NCBI GenBank assembly: GCA_025356185.1
Contig: JANXUN010000202.1
Location: forward strand, 1 to 24,823
DNA: 24,823 nt
Direction: 5' to 3'
Source: Gemmatimonadaceae bacterium
GTDB lineage: Bacteria; Gemmatimonadota; Gemmatimonadetes; Gemmatimonadales; Gemmatimonadaceae
The notes beneath the pieces were generated by a model that was not told the origin of the DNA, did no database searches, and was given only the letters and a program-made list of their open reading frames with translations. Numbering within the stretch: position 1 is the stretch's first letter; each line of letters opens with the position of its first letter. A program made the translations under genes and the position numbers. Below, one piece after another: positions 13,559 through 21,282 of the stretch.

Positions 13559-14952
13559 ACTCTCCCTCTGAGATCAATACGTTTTTTCCGGCGCAGCGTG
13601 TGCGGAGCGCCCGCCTCGCGCGAATGGCAGCCACGTGCACGCTCGTGCTCAACGCCCTGCGCCCGGGTGTCGCGCACGCACAAACCACGACGCTTTCGCT
13701 TGGTGACGCCGCGCGTCTTGCGGCCAAGCAAAACGGTCAAGTCGATGTCGTGCGCACGCGCGTCGACGCAGCTGAAGCGCGCGTGCAACAGCGACGTGGT
13801 GCTCTGTTTCCGGACATTGCCGCGGGCATTCTACAGTCGGGGCGCACCACCAACTCGGCAACGTTTGGGTTTGCGTTTCGTGATGCGACCGGCAAGCCGT
13901 TGCTCGATCCGAACGGTCAGTTGATTGGTCCGATTCCGACGATTGATGTACGTGTGAGACTCCAGCAGCCGCTCGTTGATTTGAGTAGCGTGGCGAAATG
14001 GCGCGCCGCGCAGTCCGCGACCGAAGCCGCAGTGGCCGATGTGAAAGCGCAAGCTGATGTCGCGGCGTCTGCGGCGGCCGCCGCGTACGTGCGCGCAGCG
14101 CGCACCGAATCGCAAGTTGCAGCGCGACTCGCCGATTCCTCGCTTGCTGCCGACCTAGTGCGCATTGCCCGTGATCAGTTGCAAGCGGGTGTCGGCATCG
14201 CGCTCGATGTCACGCGCGCGCAATCGCAGCTCGCCGCGGTGCGGGCGCAGTTGATTGGCGCACGAAACGAACGCGATCGCGCGATGCTCGACCTCAAACG
14301 CGCCGTGGGCATTCCGCTTGATGCGCCGCTCGTGCTCCGCGATTCGTTGGGGGGACTGCCCATCGACAATGCTACGCCTGACGAGGGTGCTGCGCTTTCG
14401 CGAGCCTCCGAGTCGCGCGCTGATGTCCGCGCGCTACTCGCGCTCGAAGCGTCGCAACAGCGTGCTCTGTCGGCGGTTCGTTGGGAACGGACGCCACAAC
14501 TCGGACTGGTCGTCGATCAAGGTCAACTCGGCAAGAACTGGGCGCACTTTCTCCCTACGTATACGTGGGGCGTGCAACTGTCTGTCGGACTATTTGATGG
14601 ATTCCGTCGCGACGGTCGCGTGCAGGAACAAGTGGCAGGCACGCGCGAGACTGAAGCCAAGCTGCGCGAACTGCGCGCACAGAGCGCACTCGAGGTGCGC
14701 GCTGCTGTTCTCGATCTCAACGCGGCGCGTGAACAGCTCGACGCGGTGCGTGAGCGTCTCGCGCTCGCCGAACAGGAAGTCTCACAAGCCCAAGAGCGTT
14801 TTCGCGCCGGCGTTGCTGGAAACGGCGATGTCATTACCGCGTTGCTCTCGCTCAACCAAGCGCGCACACTGCGCAATGATGCGCTCGCGTCGTATCACGG
14901 CGCACGTGTAAGTCTGGCGCGCGCCATGGGATCGGTTCAAGAACTGCCGTAA
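13555..14952 (+). CDS. TolC-family outer-membrane efflux protein (TetR operon)
   Basis: The 465-residue product is an outer-membrane factor: it forms a trimeric channel joining the inner-membrane pump and adaptor to the outside. After a signal peptide (hydrophobic ARMAATCTLVLNALRPGVAHAQ, ending near 43) two OEP repeats follow, each a long coiled-coil helical hairpin. The Ala/Arg/Gln-rich helices around 68-82, 140-165 and 185-250 make the first half; the second repeat starts near 283 and holds the beta segment with TYTWGVQLSVGLFDGFRRDG. Starts in the ATGA overlap with tetR; an internal ATG at 13624 is possible but would shorten the basic region of the signal peptide. Confidence 0.92.
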   Translation: MNSPSEINTFFPAQRVRSARLARMAATCTLVLNALRPGVAHAQTTTLSLGDAARLAAKQNGQVDVVRTRVDAAEARVQQRRGALFPDIAAGILQSGRTTNSATFGFAFRDATGKPLLDPNGQLIGPIPTIDVRVRLQQPLVDLSSVAKWRAAQSATEAAVADVKAQADVAASAAAAAYVRAARTESQVAARLADSSLAADLVRIARDQLQAGVGIALDVTRAQSQLAAVRAQLIGARNERDRAMLDLKRAVGIPLDAPLVLRDSLGGLPIDNATPDEGAALSRASESRADVRALLALEASQQRALSAVRWERTPQLGLVVDQGQLGKNWAHFLPTYTWGVQLSVGLFDGFRRDGRVQEQVAGTRETEAKLRELRAQSALEVRAAVLDLNAAREQLDAVRERLALAEQEVSQAQERFRAGVAGNGDVITALLSLNQARTLRNDALASYHGARVSLARAMGSVQELP

Positions 14953-15005
14953 CGCGGCGCTCATTTTCTCACCTTTCGTCACTCGCTCAAACACGTGTCC
15001 TACAT

Positions 15006-16058
15006 ATGACTGCCGATAAGAAACCCAATTTGCTTCGCATCCTGATTCCCCTCGTGCTCGTCGCTGCTGCGGGCGTGTGGGGCTATCAACGCTGGAGCTT
15101 TTCCCGTGTTCACGAAACCACGGATAACGCACAGGTCGACGGACAGATTGTGCCCGTAGTTGCAAAGGTCGGTGGATACGTCACCGAAGTGCACGTCAGC
15201 GAAAACTTGCACGTTGCCGACTCTGGCCTCGTCGTCAAACTCGATCCGCGCGAGTTTGCCGTGCGATTGGCACAAGTGGATGCTGATCTTGCGGCGGCAC
15301 AAGCCGCTGCAGGAGACAAGCGCGGTGAAGGACAGGCTGCGGCATCGTTGCAAACAGCGTCTAGTCAGCGCGATGTGGGCGATGCGCAAGTACAAGCTGC
15401 GCAAGCCGCCGTCACCAAAGCGCAGGCCGATCTGACGCGCGCCAAGACGCTCGTCGCCAAGCAAATCATTAGTGCCGCGCAACTGGACGCATATCAAGCG
15501 ACGTTTGACGCTGCTGCCGCGACACTGACTGCCACCGAACGTCAAGTGAAGGCCGCTACATTTGGCATTACGAACGCTGAGGCCGGCGTGCGTTTGGCGC
15601 AGGCGCGTTTAGGGTCTGCGCGCGCGATGCGAGACAACGCGGCTCTGCAACTGTCGTACACAACGATCACCGCACCGGTGAGCGGCATCGTGTCGAAAAA
15701 GCAGGTGGAAGTTGGTCAGTTGGTGCAGCCTGGTCAGACGCTCATGTCAATCGTCGCAGACTCAGGCGTGTTTGTGACGGCCAACTTTAAAGAGACTCAG
15801 CTCGCGCGCATTCGCGTCGGACAAAAAGTCGACCTTGAGGTGGACGCGTACGGCGGCAGTCACGTCGAAGGCGAAGTGCAAAGCATCGCGTCAGCAACGG
15901 GCGCCAAGTTTGCACTGCTACCGCCTGACAACGCGACGGGCAACTTCACGAAGGTCGTACAGCGCGTACCGGTGCGCATTAAAGTCATCAAAGGACTCGA
16001 CAAGGAACGTCCGTTGCGACCCGGCATGTCGGTGCTTGCCAACGTGATCATTCCGTAA
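15006..16058 (+). CDS. HlyD/EmrA-type membrane fusion protein
   Basis: The 350-residue product is the periplasmic adaptor of a tripartite pump. It has an N-terminal membrane anchor (about 8-27), then TTDNAQVDGQIVPVVAKVGGYVTEVHV (38-64), the EmrA-type half-lipoyl segment. A long coiled-coil hairpin (about 85-210) is followed by the second half-lipoyl part (LSYTTITAPVSGIVSKKQVEVGQLVQPGQTLM in pattern) and a beta-barrel domain ending in RPLRPGMSVLANVIIP. It lies 53 bases after tolC and 6 bases before the MFS gene, as in emrAB operons. No good ribosome binding site is visible. Confidence 0.93.
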   Translation: MTADKKPNLLRILIPLVLVAAAGVWGYQRWSFSRVHETTDNAQVDGQIVPVVAKVGGYVTEVHVSENLHVADSGLVVKLDPREFAVRLAQVDADLAAAQAAAGDKRGEGQAAASLQTASSQRDVGDAQVQAAQAAVTKAQADLTRAKTLVAKQIISAAQLDAYQATFDAAAATLTATERQVKAATFGITNAEAGVRLAQARLGSARAMRDNAALQLSYTTITAPVSGIVSKKQVEVGQLVQPGQTLMSIVADSGVFVTANFKETQLARIRVGQKVDLEVDAYGGSHVEGEVQSIASATGAKFALLPPDNATGNFTKVVQRVPVRIKVIKGLDKERPLRPGMSVLANVIIP

Positions 16059-16064
16059 CGTTCG

Positions 16065-17681
16065 ATGACGAGCGTAGTACTCGAACCGGAGCTTCTGCCA
16101 CCGGTCAGCGCGCCGCGCACGGTCGCGGCAGCGAACGACGATCCGTACCGTCATCGCTACCTCATTGCGATTGCGGTGACGCTTGCGGCGGTATTGGAAC
16201 TGATCGATACGTCGATCGTGAACGTGGCGATTCCACACATGATGGGCACGCTCGGCGCGACGCTTGATGAGATCGCGTGGGTGTCGACCAGCTACATCAT
16301 TGCGAACGTCATTGTCATTCCGATGTCGAGTTGGTTGTCGTCGTACTTTGGTCGTCGTCGGTACCTCACCGGCTCCATTCTGATTTTTGTCGCCGCTTCA
16401 TTTTTCTGCGGTGCTGCCACGTCGTTGTGGGGGCTCGTGTTCTGGCGGGTAATCCAAGGACTGGGTGGCGGCGCGCTGTTGTCGACGGCACAGACGACGT
16501 TGTTCGAGTCATTTCCTCCGCACGAACGCGGTATCGGCCAGTCGATCTTCGGTGTCGGCGTGATGGTAGGTCCAACACTTGGCCCGACGCTGGGTGGATA
16601 CATCGTTGACGCGTACGCCTGGCCGTGGATTTTTTACATCAATGTGCCACTCGGACTGTTCGCTGCGTATCTGGTGTGGACATACGTGCGTAACGCGTCG
16701 CACCAAGTGCGCGCGACGAGCATTGATGTCTTAGGTATCGTGCTGTTGGCGACCGCCGTCGGGGCGCTGCAGTGGATGTTGGAACGTGGCGAGCGACTGG
16801 ATTGGTTTGAGTCGCCCTTCATTATCACGCTCGCGCTGGTGAGCCTGACGTCGGCGATTCTTCTCGTGTGGCGCGAACTGTCGATCGATGAACCCATTAT
16901 CGATTTTCGCATTTTGAAATCGCGACAGCTGGCCCCCGGGGTGCTGTTCGCGGCGTTTTTGGGACTCGCGCTCTACGGGTCGGTGTTTGTGTTGCCGGTG
17001 TTCTTGCAATCGTTGCATGGTTACACGGCGTCGCAAACCGGCATGGTGATTCTGCCCGGCGCGCTGGCATCGGCATTCACGATGGCCATCGTGGGACGCA
17101 ACGCGTCGCGCGTAGACGCCCGACCATTCATCGTGGTTGGCGCGTTCTTGTTTCTCGCGTCGATGTACATGCTGTCACGTCTCACGCTGGACGCTGGTCA
17201 AGATCAGCTCTTTTGGCCGCTGATTCTTCGCGGCGTGGGCTTGGGGTGCGTGTTCGTCCCACTGACCAACGCGACCGTCGCCGGATTACCGATGCGCCAA
17301 ATCGGCCAGGGCACCGGCATGTTCAATCTCATGAGACAGCTTGGCGGGTCGCTCGGCATCGCGAGCATGGCCACGCTCTTGGCGCGCCTGACGCGCGTTG
17401 AGAAAGCAACGCTCACCGATCATGTCGGCGCCGGTGACGCCAACACCGTCGAACGGATGACCGCATTGACGCGCGGAATGATGTCCGCGGGCACGGACCT
17501 CGCCGTTGCCAAGCAGCAGGCACTCCTCGTGCTGGATCGACAGATTTCGGCGCAAGCGAGCGTGCTGGCTTTCTCGAGGCTCTACCTCGTGAGTGGCGTT
17601 CTGTTGGTGAGCGCCCTGCCGCTGCTGCTCATCTGGCGGACCGGCCGCGCTGCGGGGATTAAGGGCGAGATTCCGCATTAG
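16065..17681 (+). CDS. EmrB/QacA-type MFS multidrug exporter (DHA2, 14 spans)
   Basis: The 538-residue product is a proton-driven drug exporter. The first span contains ELIDTSIVNVAIPHMMGTLGA (motif D1 type), followed by WVSTSYIIANVIVIPMSSWL and the motif A region SSYFGRRRYLTG. Span 5 has motif C, GVGVMVGPTLGPTLGGYIVD, followed by WPWIFYINVPLG, both hallmarks of DHA2 exporters. About 14 hydrophobic segments fit. It pairs with the EmrA-like adaptor and the TolC-like channel. Substrates are probably lipophilic toxic compounds, but cannot be named from sequence. Last gene of this operon. Confidence 0.94.
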   Translation: MTSVVLEPELLPPVSAPRTVAAANDDPYRHRYLIAIAVTLAAVLELIDTSIVNVAIPHMMGTLGATLDEIAWVSTSYIIANVIVIPMSSWLSSYFGRRRYLTGSILIFVAASFFCGAATSLWGLVFWRVIQGLGGGALLSTAQTTLFESFPPHERGIGQSIFGVGVMVGPTLGPTLGGYIVDAYAWPWIFYINVPLGLFAAYLVWTYVRNASHQVRATSIDVLGIVLLATAVGALQWMLERGERLDWFESPFIITLALVSLTSAILLVWRELSIDEPIIDFRILKSRQLAPGVLFAAFLGLALYGSVFVLPVFLQSLHGYTASQTGMVILPGALASAFTMAIVGRNASRVDARPFIVVGAFLFLASMYMLSRLTLDAGQDQLFWPLILRGVGLGCVFVPLTNATVAGLPMRQIGQGTGMFNLMRQLGGSLGIASMATLLARLTRVEKATLTDHVGAGDANTVERMTALTRGMMSAGTDLAVAKQQALLVLDRQISAQASVLAFSRLYLVSGVLLVSALPLLLIWRTGRAAGIKGEIPH

Positions 17682-17686
17682 ACGAG

Positions 17687-17725
17687 AGAAGGAAGACCGG
17701 AGACTCAAGACGCCGTCTTCCTTCT
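17687..17725. other. Hairpin after the emrB-type gene, possible terminator without T-run
   Basis: A perfect 11-bp stem, AGAAGGAAGAC (17687-17697) and its complement (17715-17725), closes a 17-base loop, 5 bases after the emrB stop. No T-run follows, so it is not a standard intrinsic terminator; it may protect the 3' end of the message or help Rho-type termination. It lies 29 bases before the HD-domain gene. Confidence 0.6.
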
Positions 17726-17754
17726 AGCGAAGCGCCGCGCTTGCTTTCAGTGCT

Positions 17755-18393
17755 ATGGCGTCTCCAACCCGATCCGAAGCGCTCGCACTGGTCCACGAAT
17801 GGACACAGTCCGAATCGTTGCGAAAGCACATGCTGTCCGTCGAGGCAGCCATGCGTGCGTACGCGCAGCGCCTTGGGGAAGACGTCGACCTGTGGGGCGT
17901 GACGGGACTCATCCACGATTACGACTACGAACGCTTTCCCAACAACGCGCAGGTCGCCGACCAAGAGCACCCGGCAGAAGGGGTGCGTCACCTGCGCTCG
18001 CTCGGATGGCCCGAATCAGTCTGTGACGCGATCATGGGGCATGGACACTACACCGGTGTCGCACGCGTCTCGCGCATGTCCAAGGCACTGTTCGCCTGCG
18101 ACGAATTGACGGGACTCATTACTGCTGCAGCGCTCGTGAAGCCGAGTCGCGCCGTGTCCGAAGTCGATGTGCCGGGCATTCGCAAGAAGATGAAAGACAA
18201 GGCGTTCGCGCGCGGCGTGAATCGTGACGATGTCATTCAGGGCGCCGAGGCGCTCGGCATTCCGTTGGATGAACACATTGGCGTCGTCCTTGCAGCTATG
18301 CAGGCTGCGGCGCCCAGTCTGGGTTTAGCGGGGGTCGCGACGACGGCAGTTGTCCCCGCCGCCCCCTCAACGTCGCCAGACCCGGGTGCGTAA
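17755..18393 (+). CDS. HD-domain phosphohydrolase family protein
   Basis: The 212-residue product is a soluble HD-superfamily protein with a complete-looking metal site: H25 (LRKHMLSVE), the HD pair H54-D55 (GLIHDYDYER), H72 (EHPAEG), H96 or H98 (IMGHGHY) and D116 (ACDELTG). Such proteins are predicted metal-dependent phosphohydrolases; nucleotides are common substrates, but this subgroup is not characterised to my knowledge. The last ~30 residues are low-complexity Ala/Pro/Ser. Its stop lies 5 bases before the sigma-factor ATG, so it probably opens that operon or is read with it. Confidence 0.88.
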   Translation: MASPTRSEALALVHEWTQSESLRKHMLSVEAAMRAYAQRLGEDVDLWGVTGLIHDYDYERFPNNAQVADQEHPAEGVRHLRSLGWPESVCDAIMGHGHYTGVARVSRMSKALFACDELTGLITAAALVKPSRAVSEVDVPGIRKKMKDKAFARGVNRDDVIQGAEALGIPLDEHIGVVLAAMQAAAPSLGLAGVATTAVVPAAPSTSPDPGA

Positions 18394-18398
18394 TTCCG

Positions 18399-19118
18399 AT
18401 GACTCCTACGCACCCTGTGACTTCTCTCGCTCTTCCTCTGCCGCCGGCCGCGCCCCACTCGGGCAGTACGCCGACGGGGTGGGTTGACGTGGAAGACGGT
18501 CGCAACGATGCAGAAAGTCGGACCGACGAAAAGGTCGTTTCGCTTGGACCGGTTGGCACGGATCGATCGCTTCGCGAAGCGGACGCGCTTGTTGAACGTG
18601 CTCTTGTACTAGCGGCACAGGCTGGCGATCGAACAGCGTTTGCCGGGTTGGTGCATCGTCATCAACGTCGCGCGTATGCGGTGGCGCGTTCGATTGTACT
18701 GTCACATGACGACGCCGAGGACGCGGTGCAGGAAGGCTTTCTTCACGCCTTTCGCGCATTGGAGCGGTTCCGTCCTGAACAGGCGTTTGGCGCGTGGCTG
18801 CACCGAATCGTCGCCAACGCAGCATTGGATATCGCTCGGCGCCGGAAGGTGCGTGATGCGGATGAACTGCCGGAAACGTTATCGCATCCTCACCGCGATC
18901 CCGCCGAAGCAGATGAACTCCGTTCGCGTTTGGCGTCAGCGATGAGTACGCTGGGAGAAAGACAGCGGTCTGTCATCGTGTTACACGATGTTGAAGGATA
19001 TAAACATGCGGAGATCGGTGCGCTCCTCGGAATTCCCGAGGGCACGGCCCGATCGGACCTGCACCATGCCCGAGCGCATTTGCGGCGCTTGCTGGGCAAC
19101 CTGCGGAGTACGGAATGA
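18399..19118 (+). CDS. ECF-type RNA polymerase sigma factor
   Basis: The 239-residue product has a sigma region 2 at about 78-149 (FAGLVHRHQRRAYAVARSIV, DDAEDAVQEGFLHAFRALERF, FGAWLHRIVANAALDIARRR) and a region 4 at about 184-232 (LGERQRSVIVLHDVEGYKHAEIGALLGIPEGTARSDLHHAR in pattern). Between them lies a charged linker. It directs RNA polymerase to a small set of stress promoters. A ~70-residue hydrophilic N-terminal extension exceeds the usual ECF length (~190); an in-frame GTG at 18489 would trim 30 residues. Its stop overlaps the next ATG (ATGA), as is usual for sigma/anti-sigma pairs. It probably drives the downstream efflux genes and perhaps its own operon. Confidence 0.93.
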   Translation: MTPTHPVTSLALPLPPAAPHSGSTPTGWVDVEDGRNDAESRTDEKVVSLGPVGTDRSLREADALVERALVLAAQAGDRTAFAGLVHRHQRRAYAVARSIVLSHDDAEDAVQEGFLHAFRALERFRPEQAFGAWLHRIVANAALDIARRRKVRDADELPETLSHPHRDPAEADELRSRLASAMSTLGERQRSVIVLHDVEGYKHAEIGALLGIPEGTARSDLHHARAHLRRLLGNLRSTE

Positions 19119-19516
19119 AGGACTTTAAGCCACGTGATCATGGACGAAGCGACGGCGCGGACGCGGATCTGTCGGCGTTGTTGCGTGCGACGTACGCCGC
19201 GCCGCGTGACGACGGCTATTGGGCCGGACTCGAACAGCGCGTCATGTCTCGTTTAAACGATTTACCGATCACGGCTTGGTGGTCGGTGATGTCCGAGTGG
19301 AGGACGGCGGGTGCCGTCGCTGCGGTCGTCGCACTGCTGTTGGCCGGCGGCACGGTGGTGCGGGAGCTGTCAATCGAGCAATCGGCTCGTGAAATCGCGG
19401 CGCGAGCGGCGATCGAGTCGGGAATGCCGAGCGACGATGCGACGCTTTCGTTCCGCGGCGGAAAGCGCTTGCCGGCCGATGCACCCGAGCGGTATCTCGA
19501 TCCGTTCGATTACTAA
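19115..19516 (+). CDS. Candidate membrane anti-sigma factor
   Basis: The 133-residue product has a short cytoplasmic-looking N-terminal part (about 1-60, with LSALLRATYAAPRDDGYWAGLEQRVMSRL), one membrane span (about 64-82, AGAVAAVVALLLAGGTVV) and a ~50-residue periplasmic tail ending in ERYLDPFDY. There is no zinc-binding HxxxCxxC motif. The ATGA overlap with the sigma gene, single span and short N-terminal domain match anti-sigma factors that hold an ECF sigma factor at the membrane, but no family is recognised with certainty. Called by position and topology. Confidence 0.7.
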   Translation: MKDFKPRDHGRSDGADADLSALLRATYAAPRDDGYWAGLEQRVMSRLNDLPITAWWSVMSEWRTAGAVAAVVALLLAGGTVVRELSIEQSAREIAARAAIESGMPSDDATLSFRGGKRLPADAPERYLDPFDY

Positions 19517-19531
19517 CCGACCGCCGGACTC

Positions 19532-19930
19532 GTGTCTTCTTCTCCTCGTCCAAAATCGCTCGCCCTGATGTTTTTGCTCGGGGCGTTCTTGACCGGTGGT
19601 GCGGTTGGCTTTGCTGCTGACCGTGCCGTCGCGCGTTCGACGCCCGCGACCCGCTTCGATGACAAGGCCGCGCGCGACGAAGTCGCCAAGCAACTCAACC
19701 TTTCTGCCGACCAACGTCGCGTCATCGATTCGGTGATGGACTGGCGGCGTGCCCGCTCACGAGAAATCATGCAGCAATATCGACCGACTCTCGATTCCAT
19801 TCGCGATAGCGCGCGCGTGCTGATGCGCACCGTGCTCGATGCCACGCAACAGTCGCAATTCACGGCGTTGATCGAGCGCAATCAGCGCACGGCGGACAGC
19901 GCAAGCAAAGCACGGGAGCGTAACCGATGA
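19532..19930 (+). CDS. Spy/CpxP-like periplasmic protein
   Basis: The 132-residue product has an N-terminal hydrophobic segment (9-28) that is a signal peptide or anchor, followed by an all-helical periplasmic part. It carries two LTxxQ-like words, LSADQRR (57-63) and DATQQSQF (103-110), and an Arg-rich middle (MDWRRARSREIMQQYR), the pattern of Spy, CpxP and the CnrX/ZraP group. These are periplasmic chaperones or stress sensors. The protein contains no histidine, so it lacks the metal site of CnrX. Starts with GTG at 19532, 15 bases after the anti-sigma stop; its stop overlaps the next ATG. Possibly the sensing partner of the anti-sigma factor. Confidence 0.75.
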   Translation: MSSSPRPKSLALMFLLGAFLTGGAVGFAADRAVARSTPATRFDDKAARDEVAKQLNLSADQRRVIDSVMDWRRARSREIMQQYRPTLDSIRDSARVLMRTVLDATQQSQFTALIERNQRTADSASKARERNR

Positions 19931-21282
19931 TCGGCATACTCAGACTTCGCGTCGCACGAGCGGCGATGCTTTCCGGGGCGGTCCTGTTGGCCGCCCCTCT
20001 TGGCGCACAGGGCGCAGCTGGCGATCCCGCCCCGCGCGTTGTCACGCTAGACGAAGCCATCGCGCTTGCCTTGCGCAACACCCCTGCGGCGGTTCAGGCG
20101 ATCGGACTGGAACGCAATGCGAACGCGGCGCGGCGCCAGGCGTTGGGCGCCTACGTGCCCTCGGTCAATCTGTCGATCACCAGCGGACACACGCAGGGCA
20201 CGACGATCAACAGTTTCACCGGACAGCTCACCTCCCTGAGCGGCAATCCGTGGAGCTACGGCAACGGGTTGAATCTGTCCGTCGATCTGTTTGACGGTGG
20301 ACGACGTATCTCCGAAGTGAATCGCATTCGCGCCACAGCGGACGTCGCGGACGTCTCCGCAGTGTCCGCTCGCTTTGATGCGACGCTGCAAGTCAAACAG
20401 CAGTACTACGCGGCGCTCGCTGCTCGCGAGTCTGCCGCCGCCGCGAAAGCGCAGTTGGAACAGGCCGAGCAGCAGCTCAAGGCATCGTCAGCGCGCGTGA
20501 CGGCTGGCGTTGTCACGCGTTCCGACTCGCTGCGCTCGGTTATTCAGGTCGGCAACGCGCAGCTGGCGGTGCTGACCGCCGAAAACGATCTGCGCGTTGC
20601 GAATGCTGCGCTCACCCGTGTCGCCGGTTCGACCACGCCGCTTGCCGCGGCAGCGTCTGACACGGTCGAGTCGCCTCTCGCGATGCCAACGGAAGTGGAG
20701 TTGCTCGCCTTGTTGCCGGATGGTCCAGCGGTAAAACTGGCGGAAGCGAATCTCGCCGTCGCGCGCGCGGCGAAGCGCACGCAGCGGTCAACGTACCTGC
20801 CCACGCTGTCGATGACGTATTCCTATGCGTTGAGCAACAACAGCAATGGATTTAACGGACGCAATTTGGTGCTGGTAAATGGCGACAACGCCAGCCGCAA
20901 CACCTTCAACTTCAGCATCGCTTACGCGCTCTTTAACGGCTTCACCCGCGAAGCAAATACGGTTGCGCTCGACGTGACGCTGACGAACGCCGAGGCATCG
21001 CTCCGAGATGCGCGGCTCGCTGCGCGCGCAAATCTTACGACCCTGCTGCGCACACTGCAGAACGCGCAAGCGCGTGTATCCGTGCAAATGGCAGCGATCG
21101 CCGCCGCCGAAGAGGATTTACGTGTGCAGACGCAGCGCTACAATCTTGGCGCGTCGACGCTGCTCGACTTACTCACATCGCAAACGACGTTAAATCAGGC
21201 CCGCCAGTCACTGATTCAAGCGCGCTTTGATGGACGCGTGGCACGCGCGCAGCTCGCATCGCTGATTGGTCGCCCCCTATGA
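19927..21282 (+). CDS. TolC-family outer-membrane efflux protein (ECF operon)
   Basis: The 451-residue product is an outer-membrane channel of the TolC family. A signal peptide ends near GAQGA (about 30). The helical repeats have the usual Ala/Gln/Glu-rich coiled coils (about 125-200 and 330-410), and the two beta hairpins are recognisable by SYGNGLNLSVDLFDGGRRI (about 99-117) and NTFNFSIAYALFNGFTR. It differs in sequence from the other TolC-type protein in this window, so the two are not a recent duplication. Start and stop both use tight overlaps (ATGA), which fixes the start. Confidence 0.93.
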   Translation: MIGILRLRVARAAMLSGAVLLAAPLGAQGAAGDPAPRVVTLDEAIALALRNTPAAVQAIGLERNANAARRQALGAYVPSVNLSITSGHTQGTTINSFTGQLTSLSGNPWSYGNGLNLSVDLFDGGRRISEVNRIRATADVADVSAVSARFDATLQVKQQYYAALAARESAAAAKAQLEQAEQQLKASSARVTAGVVTRSDSLRSVIQVGNAQLAVLTAENDLRVANAALTRVAGSTTPLAAAASDTVESPLAMPTEVELLALLPDGPAVKLAEANLAVARAAKRTQRSTYLPTLSMTYSYALSNNSNGFNGRNLVLVNGDNASRNTFNFSIAYALFNGFTREANTVALDVTLTNAEASLRDARLAARANLTTLLRTLQNAQARVSVQMAAIAAAEEDLRVQTQRYNLGASTLLDLLTSQTTLNQARQSLIQARFDGRVARAQLASLIGRPL

